Positions 34,219-45,505 of a stretch of 64,000 nucleotides of DNA are shown here, in pieces (within the stretch, counting starts at the first letter, position 1; each line of letters starts with the position of its first letter). Below the pieces are notes generated by a model, which was not told the DNA's origin, searched no databases, and worked only from the letters and a program-made list of their open reading frames with translations. Made by a program: the position numbers and the translations under genes. Where the stretch lies: assembly GCA_949130485.1 (NCBI GenBank), contig OX422185.1, positions 14,879,011-14,943,010 on the forward strand, read 5' to 3'. Source of the DNA: Agelas oroides (taxonomy: Eukaryota; Porifera; Demospongiae; Agelasida; Agelasidae).

Positions 34219-36925
34219 ATAATTTATACGTGTACTGTGAAGTGGCAAAGCTGCAAGTAGCATGTTAGGAGAAAGGATTATACGTGTACTGTGAAGTGGC
34301 AAAGCTGCAAGTAGCATGTTAGGAGAAAGGATTATACGTGTACTGTGAAGTGGCAAAGCTGCAAGTAGCATGTTAGGAGAAAGGATTAAACGTGTACTGT
34401 GAAGTGGCAAAGCTGCAAGTAGCATGTTAGGAGAAAGGATTATACGCGTACTGTGAAGTGGCAAAGCTGCAAGTAGCATGTTAGGAGAAAGGATTATACG
34501 CGTACTGTGAAGTGGCAAAGCTGCAAGTAGCATGTTAGGAGAAAGGATTATACGCGTACTGTGAAGTGGCAAAGGTGCAAGTAGCATGTTAGGAGAAGGA
34601 TTATATGCGTACTGTGAAGTGGCAAAGCTGCAAGTAGCATGTTAGGAAGAAGGATTATATGCGTACTGTGAAGTGGCAAAGCTGCAAGTAGCATGTTAGG
34701 AAGAAGGATTATATGCGTACTGTGAAGTGGCAAAGCTGCAAGTAGCATGTTAGGAGAAAGGATTATACGTGTACTGTGAAGTGGCAAAGCCGCAAGTAGC
34801 ATGTTAGGAGAAAGGATTATACGTGTACTGTGAAGTGGCAAAGCTGCAAGTAGCATGTTAGGAGAAAGGATTATACGTGTACTGTGAAGTGGCAAAGCTG
34901 CAAGTAGCATGTTAGGAAGAAGGATTATACGTGTACTGTGAAGTGGCAAAGCTGTAAGTAGCATGTTAGGAGAAAGGATTATACGCGTACTGTGAAGTGG
35001 CAAAGCTGCAAGTAGCATGTTAGGAGAAAGGATTATACGTGTACTGTGAAGTGGCAAAGCTGCAAGTAGCATGTTAGGAGAAAGGATTATACGTGTACTG
35101 TGAAGTGGCAAAGCTGCAAGTAGCATGTTAGGAGAAAGGATTATACGCGTACTGTGAAGTGGCAAAGCTGCAAGTAGCATGTTAGGAGAAAGGATTATAC
35201 GCGTACTGTGAAGTGGCAAAGCTGCAAGTAGCATGTTAGGAGAAAGGATTATACGCGTACTGTGAAGTGGCAATGCTGCAAGTAGCATGTTAGGAAGAAG
35301 GATTATATGCGTACTGTGAAGTGGCAAAGCTGGAAGTAGCATGTTAGGAAGAAGGATTATATGCGTACTGTGAAGTGGCAAAGCTGCAAGTAGCATGTTA
35401 GGAGAAAGGATTATACGTGTACTGTGAAGTGGCAAAGCCGCAAGTAGCATGTTAGGAGAAAGGATTATACGTGTACTGTGAAGTGGCAAAGCTGCAAGTA
35501 GCATGTTAGGAGAAAGGATTATACGTGTACTGTGAAGTGGCAAAGCTGCAAGTAGCATGTTAGGAAGAAGGATTATACGTGTACTGTGAAGTGGCAAAGC
35601 TGTAAGTAGCATGTTAGGAGAAAGGATTATACGCGTACTGTGAAGTGGCAAAGCTGCAAGTAGCATGTTAGGAGAAAGGATTATACGTGTACTGTGAAGT
35701 GGCAAAGCTGCAAGTAGCATGTTAGGAGAAAGGATTATACGTGTACTGTGAAGTGGCAAAGCTGCAAGTAGCATGTTAGGAGAAAGGATTATACGTGTAC
35801 TGTGAAGTGGCAAAGCCGCAAGTAGCATGTTAGGAGAAAGGATTATACGTGTACTGTGAAGTGGCAAAGCTGCAAGTAGCATGTTAGGAGAAAGGATTAT
35901 ACGTGTACTGTGAAGTGGCAAAGCTGCAAGTAGCATGTTAGGAAGAAGGATTATACGTGTACTGTGAAGTGGCAAAGCTGTAAGTAGCATGTTAGGAGAA
36001 AGGATTATACGCGTACTGTGAAGTGGCAAAGCTGCAAGTAGCATGTTAGGAGAAAGGATTATACGTGTACTGTGAAGTGGCAAAGCTGCAAGTAGCATGT
36101 TAGGAGAAAGGATTATACGTGTACTGTGAAGTGGCAAAGCTGCAAGTAGCATGTTAGGAGAAAGGATTATACGCGTACTGTGAAGTGGCAAAGCTGCAAG
36201 TAGCATGTTAGGAGAAAGGATTATACGCGTACTGTGAAGTGGCAAAGCTGCAAGTAGCATGTTAGGAGAAAGGATTATACGCGTACTGTGAAGTGGCAAT
36301 GCTGCAAGTAGCATGTTAGGAAGAAGGATTATATGCGTACTGTGAAGTGGCAAAGCTGGAAGTAGCATGTTAGGAAGAAGGATTATATGCGTACTGTGAA
36401 GTGGCAAAGCTGCAAGTAGCATGTTAGGAGAAAGGATTATACGTGTACTGTGAAGTGGCAAAGCCGCAAGTAGCATGTTAGGAGAAAGGATTATACGTGT
36501 ACTGTGAAGTGGCAAAGCTGCAAGTAGCATGTTAGGAGAAAGGATTATACGTGTACTGTGAAGTGGCAAAGCTGCAAGTAGCATGTTAGGAAGAAGGATT
36601 ATACGTGTACTGTGAAGTGGCAAAGCTGTAAGTAGCATGTTAGGAGAAAGGATTATACGCGTACTGTGAAGTGGCAAAGCTGCAAGTAGCATGTTAGGAG
36701 AAAGGATTATACGTGTACTGTGAAGTGGCAAAGCTGCAAGTAGCATGTTAGGAGAAAGGATTATACGTGTACTGTGAAGTGGCAAAGCTGCAAGTAGCAT
36801 GTTAGGAAGAAGGATTATAAGTGTACTGTGAAGTGGCAAAGCTGCAAGTAGCATGTTAGGAAGAAGGATTATAAGTGTACTGTGAAGTGGCAAAGCTGCA
36901 AGTAGCATGTTAGGAGAAAGGATTG
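34219..36925. repeat. 54-bp minisatellite, ~50 units, with a 19-unit higher order
   Basis: The unit is aggattatacgtgtactgtg, aagtggcaaagctgcaag, tagcatgttaggagaa. Marker variants show a higher-order period: ctgtaag occurs at 34952, 35600, 35978 and 36626 (steps of 12, 7 and 12 units), and caatgctg recurs 1026 bp apart, which is 19 units. The minus strand is open for 786 codons (MLLAALPLHSTRIILSPN period), a consequence of the period being a multiple of three. No signal suggests translation. Confidence 0.96.
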
Positions 36926-36954
36926 TACGTACTTGCTGTCATTACCCCAGTCCT

Positions 36955-37150
36955 TATTAACTGATTGATGAGTTGCTAGACCCTCCATGTGTCTCAGTGA
37001 TGAGGAAACGAAAATGCTGTTACCATGGTGATGCTATCTTCCTTTTCCTCTTTTTGCCTATTGTAAACAGAATCCTTGTAGGTAAACAATTAGACAGCCA
37101 CTTATACTGGTGCAACCTGCCCCTACCCAAGGTAGCTATGACAACAGGAA
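36955..37150 (+). repeat. Dispersed X-box-like repeats
   Basis: gttaccatggtgatgc (37018) belongs to the family at 9620 and 33245. atactggtgcaacctgcccc plus ggtagctatgacaacagg (37107-37150) belongs to the family also seen at 37872-37935 and 48452-48515. Confidence 0.55.
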
Positions 37151-37255
37151 TGATAACAGTCATTGTGCAGATAGCTATGACAACACGTGTCATTCATTGT
37201 GCAGTTCTCCAACCAGGCTACATTTGGTGGCTTACACAAGTGTTTTTTTGCTACT

Positions 37256-37330
37256 ACCGTATAGCGCCAAATTTTCAAGGCACATAGTTTTTGAGGCTTT
37301 TGTGGATTTGTCTCAGAGCATGGAAATTAA
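37256..37330 (+). mobile_element. Solo end of a CCGTATAGCG MITE
   Basis: taccgtatagcgccaaatttt resembles the termini of the 43414-43995 element, but no inverted partner was found nearby. Confidence 0.4.
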
Positions 37331-37871
37331 ACTTTACAGTAGCTAGCTAAATTGCTTCGTCAGTGGGATGATATGAGAACACTTTCACTTTTGTGCTTTT
37401 TTCGTGGCTGTCAAGGGCAAGATGGTTTTTATACTGTCTTTTCAAAGCGAACGGTTCCAGATTCACAGGGTGCTCTTTTGAGAAATTGTAACTCCCTTTG
37501 TGTCTGCCAATGGGAAGGCGAAATGCGTCTTGGTGAGCTCCATTGAACGAAACTGAGAGGGCCTAGACAAAGTTTACCCCTGAGCAAAAAACTGAGATGT
37601 GGAAGTAAGCAGCTGAGCATGGTGCTGCTGCAACTGTGAACGGTAAGAGAAATTTTGCGTGTGGCGGCCACAAAGGGGCATGGCTAACCAGAAAGTTACC
37701 AAGGGACGTTTTCATGGATTAGCCTTTTGCAAAAGTTTGCAAATAGAAGATTTGGTGCTCTACTGTATGTTTAGGTTCAGCTTGCTACACCCCATTCCCA
37801 GGACCAAGGGCTTATCTGATAGTGTTAGATGCACCATTGTGGATCTTATTTCTTTTTTGTACCACTGACCA

Positions 37872-37935
37872 CACTGATGCTGGTACAATCTGTCTTTGAT
37901 CCCCCTAACCAAGGTGTTGCCATGACAACAGGTCT
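37872..37935 (+). promoter_or_regulatory. Near-perfect X-box inside a dispersed repeat
   Basis: GTTGCCATGACAAC at about 37917-37930 differs from the canonical RFX X-box GTTGCCATGGCAAC at one base. It is carried by the repeat gctggtacaatctgtc, then accaaggtgttgccatgaca. Whether RFX binds it is not known. Confidence 0.35.
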
Positions 37936-38658
37936 TGTTGGATGTTGCTTAGCAACCAATTTTTGCATTCTCCAGATAGAACAGCGTGAGCCCCACAAAA
38001 TGCATTGGCCATTGCTCCCTCTGAGTTGAGGGCCGTAGCTAGCTGTTTAATGGTGGTGTGGCCATTGCCATTGCTCCCTCTGAGTTGAGGGCCGTAGCAA
38101 GCTGTTTAATGGTGGTATGGCCAAAGCCTCGTGACGGTAAGCATGCAGCAGCTAGTGAGGTCTGGGGCATGTTCTCCTTTAAATTAGACACTAGGAAATC
38201 ACTTCTGAGGCCATTTTTGGGAGTGTGGCTTATATTGTAGAATTTTGATACTTGCTACATATCCACACTGTTAGGTGGTGATTGCAGGTTGCTTGTAACT
38301 TGGCACACGTAGCAGCTATATATGGAAGGTGCCTACAGGCATGCTCCTGCAGCGAATATTTTGTGTTCCCTTCTACCTATATTGTTTCTTGGCAAGCAAA
38401 ATTCTGTTTGACTAGATTGCGACCGCATGGACCTAGACCTAGTGAATCATAGATTCCGCGTTTCAACATAACAGTAGGCAACAATTCACATCTTTGGCTT
38501 CACTACAATGAAGGAATAGACATCAATTGAACCGAAATGGCTTCAAATAGCGCGAAATCCTTATGTAGTGTCACCTTCTGTCAGCTTATGGAATAATGTT
38601 TACACGATGATGGGTACATGTAGGCTAGTTTTTCAGGGATGGCCCAGCTTATGCTACC

Positions 38659-38913
38659 ATGGATAATACACTGAAAGTGGACATGTGGCAAGTTGGAAAA
38701 GTGGTCGGGCCAAAACCCAACCTACCTGACTGCTTGGTACGGCCATGGAGCTATCTTGTTTATGCTATCAATTCAGTGGAGTTTGATTTGGCATATGTAA
38801 TCTCACCAGTTGCAGTTTGGATTCATCCAAGTCTAGGCAGTGGCCCACCTCCTTTTACCAGGGTTTTACCGCCATGGTTTAGATCCCTTTGGTTCCAGCA
38901 AAACATGAATTAG
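38659..38913 (+). CDS. Unknown ORF, copy 1 (84 codons, truncated start)
   Basis: It shares the C-terminal ~80 residues with copies 2 and 3 (VDMWQVGKVVGPKPNLPDC ... WFRSLWFQQNMN) and the same TAG. An 11-bp difference and other changes break the frame upstream. I do not recognise the protein: it is rich in Trp and Pro and has no clear membrane segment. It may be only a fortuitous frame in a repeat. Confidence 0.2.
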   Translation: MDNTLKVDMWQVGKVVGPKPNLPDCLVRPWSYLVYAINSVEFDLAYVISPVAVWIHPSLGSGPPPFTRVLPPWFRSLWFQQNMN

Positions 38914-39754
38914 GTTCATTTCGTAATTACATGTTTGTGCCAAAAAGGGGAGGAACTCTGGCTATATTCATGTATTATTATTGGATGAACTCTGAAAATA
39001 TTCATGTACTATGGGTTAACCTCTGGGCATTTTTACATAAGTATTCATGACTTATTGAGTGCACAAAGGTTGCAAGCGTACACTGTGGTAAAAGTGGGAG
39101 GTAGTGTGGACCAAGGTCCTGCAACTGAAGTGACCCATCTTAGGTTAAACAACCTCTAGTCAGGGTTTCATGAACAGGGGCTGGGTAACGACAGCAGGTC
39201 TGGTTGGATGTTGCTTAGCAACCAAATTTTTTGCATTCTCCAGATGGAACCGCGTAAGCCCAAAAAATGCATTGGCCCTCTGAGTTCAGGGCAATAGCAA
39301 GCTGTTTAAAGGTGGTGTGGCCAAAGCCTCGTGACGGTAAGCATGCAGCAGCTAGTGAGGTCTGGGGCATGTTCTCCCAGGAAAATTAGACGCTAGGAAA
39401 TCACTTCTGTGGCCATTTTTGGGAGTGAGGCTTATATCGCTGAATTTTGATACTTGCTGCTACATGTCCACACTGTGAGGTGGTGATTGCAGGTTGCTTG
39501 TGACTTGGCACACATAGCAGCTATATATGGAAGGTGCCTACAGGCATGCTCCTGCAGCGAATATTTTGTGCTCCCTTCTACCTATGCTGTTTCTTGGCAA
39601 GCAAAATTCTGATTGACTAGATTGCGACCGCATGGATCTGGATCTAGTGAATCATAGATTCCGCGTTTCAACATAACAGTAGGCAACAATTCACATCTTT
39701 GGCTTCACTACAACGAAGGAATACACATCAAGTGAACCGAAATGGCTTCAAATA

Positions 39755-40105
39755 GTGCGAAATCCTGATATAGTGTCACCTTTTGTCAGTTTCAGGAATA
39801 ATGTTTACATGATGATGGGTAGGCTAGTTTTTCGGGGATGGCCCAGCTTATACTATCATACACTCAAAGTGGACATGTGGCAAGTTGGAAAAGTGGTAGG
39901 GCCAAAACCCAACCTACCTGACTGCTTGCTACAGCCACGGAGCTATCTTGTTTATGCTATCAATTCAGTGGAGTTTGATTTGGAATACATAATGTCATCA
40001 GTTGCAGTTTGGATTCATCCAGGTCCAGGCACTGGCCCACCTCCTTTTAGCAGGGTTTTGCCGCCATGGTTTAGATCCCTTTGGTTCCAGCAAAACATGA
40101 ATTAG
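39755..40105 (+). CDS. Unknown ORF, copy 2 (116 codons)
   Basis: It encodes NNVYMMMGRLVFRGWPSLYY followed by the VDMWQVGK core and the same C-terminus as the other copies. The start differs from copy 3: the atggcttcaaatag start used there meets a TGA here after nine codons, so the frame begins at a later ATG. Function is unknown. Conservation of the frame over about 250 bp in three copies is the only support for coding. Confidence 0.25.
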   Translation: MRNPDIVSPFVSFRNNVYMMMGRLVFRGWPSLYYHTLKVDMWQVGKVVGPKPNLPDCLLQPRSYLVYAINSVEFDLEYIMSSVAVWIHPGPGTGPPPFSRVLPPWFRSLWFQQNMN

Positions 40106-40506
40106 GTTCATTTTGTATAATTACATGTTTGTGCCAAAACTCTGGCCGTATTCACGTATTATTATTGGCTGAAAGTATTCATGTACTATGGGTTAACCTC
40201 TGTGCATTGTCGCATAAGTATTCATGACTTATTGCGTGCACAAAGGTTGCAAGGGTACACTGTGGTAAAAGTGGGAGGTAGTGTGGACCAAGGTCCTGCA
40301 ACTGAAGTGACCCATCTTGGGTTAAACAACCTCTAGTCAGGGTTTCATGAACAGGGGCTGGGTAACGACAGCAGGTCTGGTTGGATGTTGCTTAGCAACC
40401 AAATTTTTGCATTCTCCAGATGGAACCGCATAAGCCCAAAAAATGCACTGGCTCTCTGAGTTGAGGGCCGTAGCAAGCTGTTTAAAGGTGGTATGGCCAA
40501 AGCCTC

Positions 40507-40509
40507 CCG

Positions 40510-40543
<34 letters not shown>

Positions 40544-40640
40544 AATTTTAATTTCAAACAGGAATGTCCCTTCAGCCAGTGGCTGGTCCACCAGGGAGTC
40601 CTGTATATACATATAACACCAAAGAACAAAACAAGAAATG
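40507..40640 (-). mobile_element. Retroposon 3' end with (AATC)n tail inserted in copy 3
   Basis: The insertion is absent from copies 1 and 2. Read on the minus strand it ends cctgtttgaaattaaaatt and then repeats aatc about eight times, the tail form of LINE/SINE-type retroposons. It is about 130 bp, 5' truncated and non-coding. Confidence 0.6.
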
Positions 40641-41043
40641 GCAAGCATGCAGCAGCTAGTGGGGTCAGGGGGCATGTTCTTCCTGGAAAACTTTTAAATT
40701 AGACACTAGGAAATCACTTCTGTGGCCATTTTTGGGAGTGAGGCTTATATCGTAGAATTTTGATACTTGCTACATATCCACACTGAGGTGGTGATTGCAG
40801 GTTGCTCGTAACTTGGCACACGTAGCAGCTATATATGGAAGGTGCCTACAGGCATGCTCCTGCAGCGAATATTTTGTGCTCCCTTCTACCTATGCTGTTT
40901 CTTGGCAAGCAAAATTCTGATTGACTAGATTGCGACTGCATGAATCTAGTGGATCATAGTTTCCACGTTTCAACATAACAGTAGGCGACAATTCACATCT
41001 TTGGCTTCACTACAATGAAGGAATACACATCAAGTGAACCGAA

Positions 41044-41400
41044 ATGGCTTCAAATAGCGCTGATGTAGTGTCACCTTTTGTCAGTTTAGGAAATAATGTT
41101 TACATGATGATTGGTAGGCTAGTTTTTCGGGGATGGCCCAGCTTATACTATCATACACTCAAAGTGGACATGTGGCAAGTTGGAAAAGTGGTAGGGCCAA
41201 AACCCAACCTGCCTGACTGCTTGGTACGGCCATGGAGCTATCTTGTTTATGCTATCAATTCAGTGGAGTTTGATTTGGAATACGTAATGTCATCAGTTGC
41301 AGTTTGGATTCATCCAGGTCCAGGCACTGGCCCACCTCCTTTTAGCAGGGTTTTGCCGCCATGGTTTAGATCCCTTTGGTTCCAGCAAAACATGAATTAG
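41044..41400 (+). CDS. Unknown ORF, copy 3 (118 codons)
   Basis: This is the longest version, starting MASNSADVVSPFVSLGNNVY and ending WFQQNMN. Relative to copies 1 and 2 it lacks an 11-bp segment after the start, which puts the upstream ATG in frame. No domain is recognised and no signal peptide is clear. Comparing silent and replacement changes among the copies would show whether it is under protein-level selection. Confidence 0.3.
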   Translation: MASNSADVVSPFVSLGNNVYMMIGRLVFRGWPSLYYHTLKVDMWQVGKVVGPKPNLPDCLVRPWSYLVYAINSVEFDLEYVMSSVAVWIHPGPGTGPPPFSRVLPPWFRSLWFQQNMN

Positions 41401-41764
41401 GTTCATTTTGTATAATTACATGTTTGTGCCAAAACTCTGGCTATATTCACGTATTGTTATTGGATGAAAGTATTCATGTACTATGGGTTAACCTCTGCGC
41501 ATTGTCGCATAAGTATTCATGACTTATTGAGTACACAATGGTTGCAAGGGTACACTGTGGTAAAAGTGGGAGGTAGTGTGGACCAAGGTCCTGCAACTGA
41601 AGTGACCCATCTTAGGTTAAACAACCTCTAGTCAGGGTTTCATGAACAGGGTGGGGGGACTTGCTCCAGATTTGAGAGTAAAATAATGTACAACTTTACT
41701 CGTATTCCATAAGCCTATAAGGGGACTGGGACACCAATTTTCCTCTGTGAGTTGGGTCCAGGGA

Positions 41765-42040
41765 CAATAATGTCGTAAGGCCATTCTGAATTAATTGTTT
41801 GTTTGAACTAACATGACCACAAGAATGTTGGGTCGGTCGGTCAGGCAGGTAATATTTTATTTAGGCTCACCGGATGTATTAAATGTGGTCTGAAACGGTA
41901 GCCTAAAAAAACAATTTTATCCTACTTGTGCTAAAAGTTTGAGGCGGTGCATATAACCCAACTATGAGGCACTTTTAAAACTTCAGGTCGGTCGGTTAGT
42001 TCAAACAAATCATTAATTCAGAGTGGCCTAATGACATTGT
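41765..42040. mobile_element. Inverted-repeat MITE (276 bp)
   Basis: acaataatgtcgtaaggccattctg is mirrored by cagagtggcctaatgacattgt. The inner arms ttgtttgaactaac and gttagttcaaacaa pair as well, and ggtcggtcggtc lies inside both. The arms are ~48 bp with a few mismatches. No target duplication was resolved. A solo family-A end follows at about 42061-42080. Confidence 0.7.
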
Positions 42041-42252
42041 TTTAATGCCACAGTCAATGGTAGCCTTGTCCCCAGGCTATTAGGAGGTGGGATGAACAAA
42101 GAGGTGGTTTGCATGTAACAAACATGGTGAAAATTTTTTAACATCAGAAGTTCAGTTCACCACTAAACGAGAGGTCTGGTAGTTTTGGTTACTTCAGTTT
42201 CACACCTCTTTTCACCTGATTGTTAGCATATAGTACAAACAACTATTCTTCC

Positions 42253-42470
42253 ATGACGTTTACTACCAAACTCACACATTGTTAAGCACATACACATGAC
42301 GTTTACTACCAAACTCACACATTGTTAAGCACATACACATGACGTTTACTACCCAACTCACACATTGTTAAGCACATACACATGACGTTTACTACCAAAC
42401 TCACACATTGTTAAGCACATACACATGACGTTTACTACCAAACTCACACATTGTTAAGCACATACACATA
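42253..42470. repeat. 43-bp tandem repeat, ~5 units
   Basis: The unit is atgacgtttactaccaaact, cacacattgttaagcacatacac. Units are nearly identical; one has ccaactc in place of caaactc. Confidence 0.92.
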
Positions 42471-42670
42471 TGTGGCAGTCCCAGGTAGAAATCGAACCTG
42501 GTAGAAATCGTTAAGGGCAGAGCTCATAGTACTGCGTACACTTATCAGGTATTCATGTATCCTCGGTGCATGCATGTATGAGCCCTGCCCTTCACGGAAA
42601 TTTTGCGCTACAGCGCTTCGAATGCGGTAACACGGAATAATGTTCGATTTCTACCCGGGGCTGCCGCATA
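42469..42670. mobile_element. Inverted-repeat MITE containing a GGGCTCATA module
   Basis: tatgtggcagtcccaggtag and its 29-bp arm are mirrored by ctacccggggctgccgcata. Inside are ttaagggcagagctcata and tatgagccctgcccttcacg, then gcgctacagcgcttcgaatg, matching the repeat at 7263-7386 in the opposite orientation. Confidence 0.75.
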
Positions 42671-43411
42671 TATCTCCACAGGAAGAAAATGAGCACCTAA
42701 CAGTGAAGTGTGCTTAACAGCGAGGTACATTCACTGTGGGCTTTATTTAGAGTTACACATACCTGTTTTCGCCTGGTGGAACCATCAGCATGCAAAGAAT
42801 GAATTATTCTTCCATGACATTTACTATTGTTCTGGAAAGTGTAGTCAAGTTTAAAGTATGCAGTAGTACTTTTATAATGATGCAGACAAGCAGTAGGAAA
42901 TAAGAAGCTTAGCGTGACTTTGGGGTAAACCCTGACAGTTTAGTACTAATAAGTCTATGCTACACCTTTCCACTTACATCACTATTGAGGAAAGCCAGGA
43001 AAGGGCGGTACTAGTTCGTGAGTGACCCTGGGTTTTGACAATGGCTGCCAAGCACGAAGCTTTCTCTTGAACAGAGGAAGCAAACGGCCTCCAGTTTTCA
43101 CTTACAATGGAAGTATTACCTTCAAATAACTTGAAAATCGGCTGAATATGTCAAGGCAGTAAGTATCAAGTGGGATAATTGGTACTGTTTCCAGTCGCTA
43201 GAAGCTACAATGTATGGCGGCAGAAAATGGCTTCAAACAAGTAGAAAATCGCTTAGTTAGCTGTGGTCAGGTACTTAGATAAACTATTCCAGCCTAGTTA
43301 CACACAATTTACACAAATGACGGCCACGGTTACTGCCCAAGGCTAGCTAGGAACACTTTCCACTTTGGTCTTCAGATTAATAACGCTAATATTGACTAAC
43401 TTCCACATTAA
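42671..43411. other. No gene seen
   Basis: No ORF, exon or repeat was recognised apart from a partial ttcttccatgac copy of the 43-bp unit near 42810. Confidence 0.4.
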
Positions 43412-43413
43412 TA

Positions 43414-43995
43414 CCGTATAGCGGGTTATTTTCGTGGGTGGAAATTTTCGTGAAAAGCTGGAAGAGGCCCTCAGAATTAAATTTCGTGGGTTTAAATTTC
43501 GTGGCTCGCATATAACGTAATGGAACTTTGAACTTGGTACACGCGATGCAGTTTCGACAAGAAAAGCGTAGCCAGACTCTCGCCGGAAAGAGTCTACGCG
43601 AGACTAGAGGAAAGATGGAGCGCTTCAGTGTCGAGTCTTGCGTGGGAGGCTCCCACGTCTACAAAGCACGAAGTCCGTTGGTGCTCGCACACCTGAACGA
43701 GAGGTACTGGCCCCGTTTTTTGTTCGTGCTTCTGCTTTGTTCACTTCTCTGCTCACTTCCTCTATCACCACACGCGGGACAGCTTGAGAAAGGGAACCTA
43801 CGGATCAAGGGCACTGTCAACAGGGCACAAGTAGCGAAAAGGAGCTATAAAAATGTCGCCCGGTCCAAACGTTAGCACGTGTAGACAGAGCTGCAGTGTG
43901 GATGGAAAATTTCGTGGGTGGAAAATTTCGTGACACCTGGGTTAACCACGAAAATAACGAAAATTAGCACCCCACGGAAATAACCCGCTATACGG
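43414..43995. mobile_element. CCGTATAGCGGG MITE, TA-flanked (582 bp)
   Basis: The ends ccgtatagcgggttattttcg and the mirrored cccgctatacgg are each flanked by TA (43412-43413, 43996-43997). Subterminal atttcgtggg motifs are repeated at both ends. A TA duplication fits Tc1/mariner- or ISL2EU-like MITEs. The interior carries a coding-looking segment (43528-43875). Confidence 0.8.
43528..43875 (+). pseudogene. HIRAN-like start captured inside a MITE
   Basis: The frame encodes 115 residues. The stretch MERFSVESCVGGSHVYKA resembles the beginning of HIRAN-type domains (usually F-V-x-x-C-V-R-G-Y-H-V-Y-K), but the rest of the domain is missing. It continues with a hydrophobic run (FLFVLLLCSLLCSLPLSP) and basic residues. 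It is bounded by MITE termini, so it is probably a captured gene fragment. The assignment rests on one motif. Confidence 0.35.
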
Positions 43996-44143
43996 TAAAC
44001 TTACTTCCGCATATCAAGGGTTAATGATGCAGACAAGCAGTAGGAAACTGAAGTAACCAAAGTGGATCAAAACAACCTGCACAATTTTAGAGTGATTTTA
44101 TGCCATGTGACTATACTTGACCAATCAAATCACTCCCGCACAG

Positions 44144-44272
44144 ATGGAGGATAAAGTAGCTTCTCTGCACAAGAGTTTTGGTTGTGTTCGTCACTCCTCT
44201 ACCGGCAGTGTCAAGATTTGCTACTCTGAGTCTTCCAACACTTCCATGGAAGACGTCAGCAAGAATATCCTA
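44144..44272 (+). CDS. Candidate exon (43 codons, phase 0-0)
   Basis: cactcccgcacag precedes ATG at 44144, and the open frame MEDKVASLHKSFGCVRHSST... reaches gtgggt at 44273 after exactly 43 codons. A second possible donor, gtagac, lies 16 bp further on. The composition looks like a real protein and is unlike the CA repeats that follow. The family is not recognised. It lies on the same strand as the other exon candidates, but no linking exon was identified. Confidence 0.35.
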
Positions 44273-44308
44273 GTGGGTCACCTTCCTGTAGACATGCACA
44301 CACATGCA

Positions 44309-44416
44309 CTGCACACACACACACACACACACATACACACACACACGCACACACACACACACACACACACATGTACACACACACACACACACACACACAT
44401 GTACACACACACGCAC
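44309..44416. repeat. (CA)n microsatellite
   Basis: Interrupted CA repeats form two blocks separated by gtacac-type interruptions. Smaller CA tracts occur at 44917-44946 and 47229-47252. Confidence 0.95.
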
Positions 44417-45018
44417 ATGCTCTGCACACACTCACATATTTACATAATACTACTATCAAATATTGCAAATACCCAGGAAGTGAAGCTAGTGGAACCCCAC
44501 TTTGTGGACACTCCTCAGTAGCAGATATCTACTATACAATGAACACTCTAAAAATCCCAAATGTCCTTCTATTCAATACATAAGCAACCCCTGCAAACAA
44601 TACTTAACAATCTCAATTTAGCAAGCACCTGTCGACCTTTTCTTTGGTTGTCCACCATTGCTGCTGGAGTTAACTTCACATTAGATTAGCACTGCTACTC
44701 ATAGTACTAGCCTCTTCTTAGCCTTCCCCGCCTGCGTACAGCAAGGGAAAGGCTCTGAAAACATACTCAACAGCCAAATTATGCAGTACCATGTGTACCA
44801 GAAATGTAACGGAGGCAACTCAGTTAGGGACATCTCATTCAAAATTTCAACTTCCAATGGTGTCCACTTTAGAAGGGTTCCGTTGTAGTACAAGTCGTTG
44901 ATTGTAGTAACCATACACACACACATACACACATACACACACACACAATGTATCATCCAGGAAACAACAGTGATTAAAGCTTATCAAAGAATTTTCAACC
45001 ATCACAAACTTATCAATT

Positions 45019-45249
45019 GAAGGGCTCAGTGGAAAAATGGGGTAACCGTTTTCGATGACCCCTAAAGGTCAAAGGTCAACAAAGCATTTTCATTCTCAAA
45101 CAAATTATCAAAGCTGAAGTTTAAAAGTTGAAACTGTGTACTGTTGAAATTCAGCCTTGTTGTCTTGCTAGACAATAAAAATTCTTTGTTGACCTTTGAC
45201 CTTTTGAGGTTATCGAAAACGGTTATCCCCTTTTTCCACTGGGCCCTTC
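45019..45249. mobile_element. Inverted-repeat MITE, ~80-bp TIRs
   Basis: gaagggctcagtggaaaaa at the left is mirrored by tttttccactgggcccttc. Pairing continues through gtaaccgttttcgat and aaaggtcaaaggtcaacaaag. AATT lies on both sides and may be the 4-bp target duplication or part of the arm. Confidence 0.75.
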
Positions 45250-45505
45250 AATTTTGTCTGTGACCAATATTTTACTTACCACTTGTTAATGTTAAATGCA
45301 TGTGGTGCATACTGTGAAGTTCTATTTTTCGCTAACCACTATGATCAGAATTTTGTTTATAGAATGTATATACCTCGCCACTGAAGAGTGTGTATAACTA
45401 CACTATTGTACTCACGCATTCAGTACACAATCATGCTTTTATCTCCACAGGAAGGAAATGAACGCCCAACAGTATATAAAGTGCACCTAACAGGGAGGTG
45501 CATTC

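Larger units (their letters stand above)
37931..41655. repeat. Threefold tandem duplication of a ~1.2-kb unit
   Basis: Copies begin at ttggatgttgcttagcaacc near 37931, 39197 and 40374. They share the whole order: ccaaagcctc, a gcatgcagcagctag block, a block ending attttgatacttgct, the short ORF, and the end agtcagggtttcatgaacag. The copies are about 90-95% alike by eye. A fourth, old copy of the 3' half lies at 46575-46935, and the first module also resembles 56571-56750, so the unit is built from dispersed repeats. A 58-bp duplication at 38010-38115 is specific to copy 1. Confidence 0.9.

Noticed and set aside
34548-36908. 786-codon minus-strand reading frame
   Set aside because: It is the 54-bp minisatellite read through. 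No start context, domain or composition suggests a protein.
44117-44521. 134-codon frame through the CA repeats
   Set aside because: The C-terminal half is microsatellite translation (His-Thr repeats); only 44144-44272 was kept as an exon candidate.
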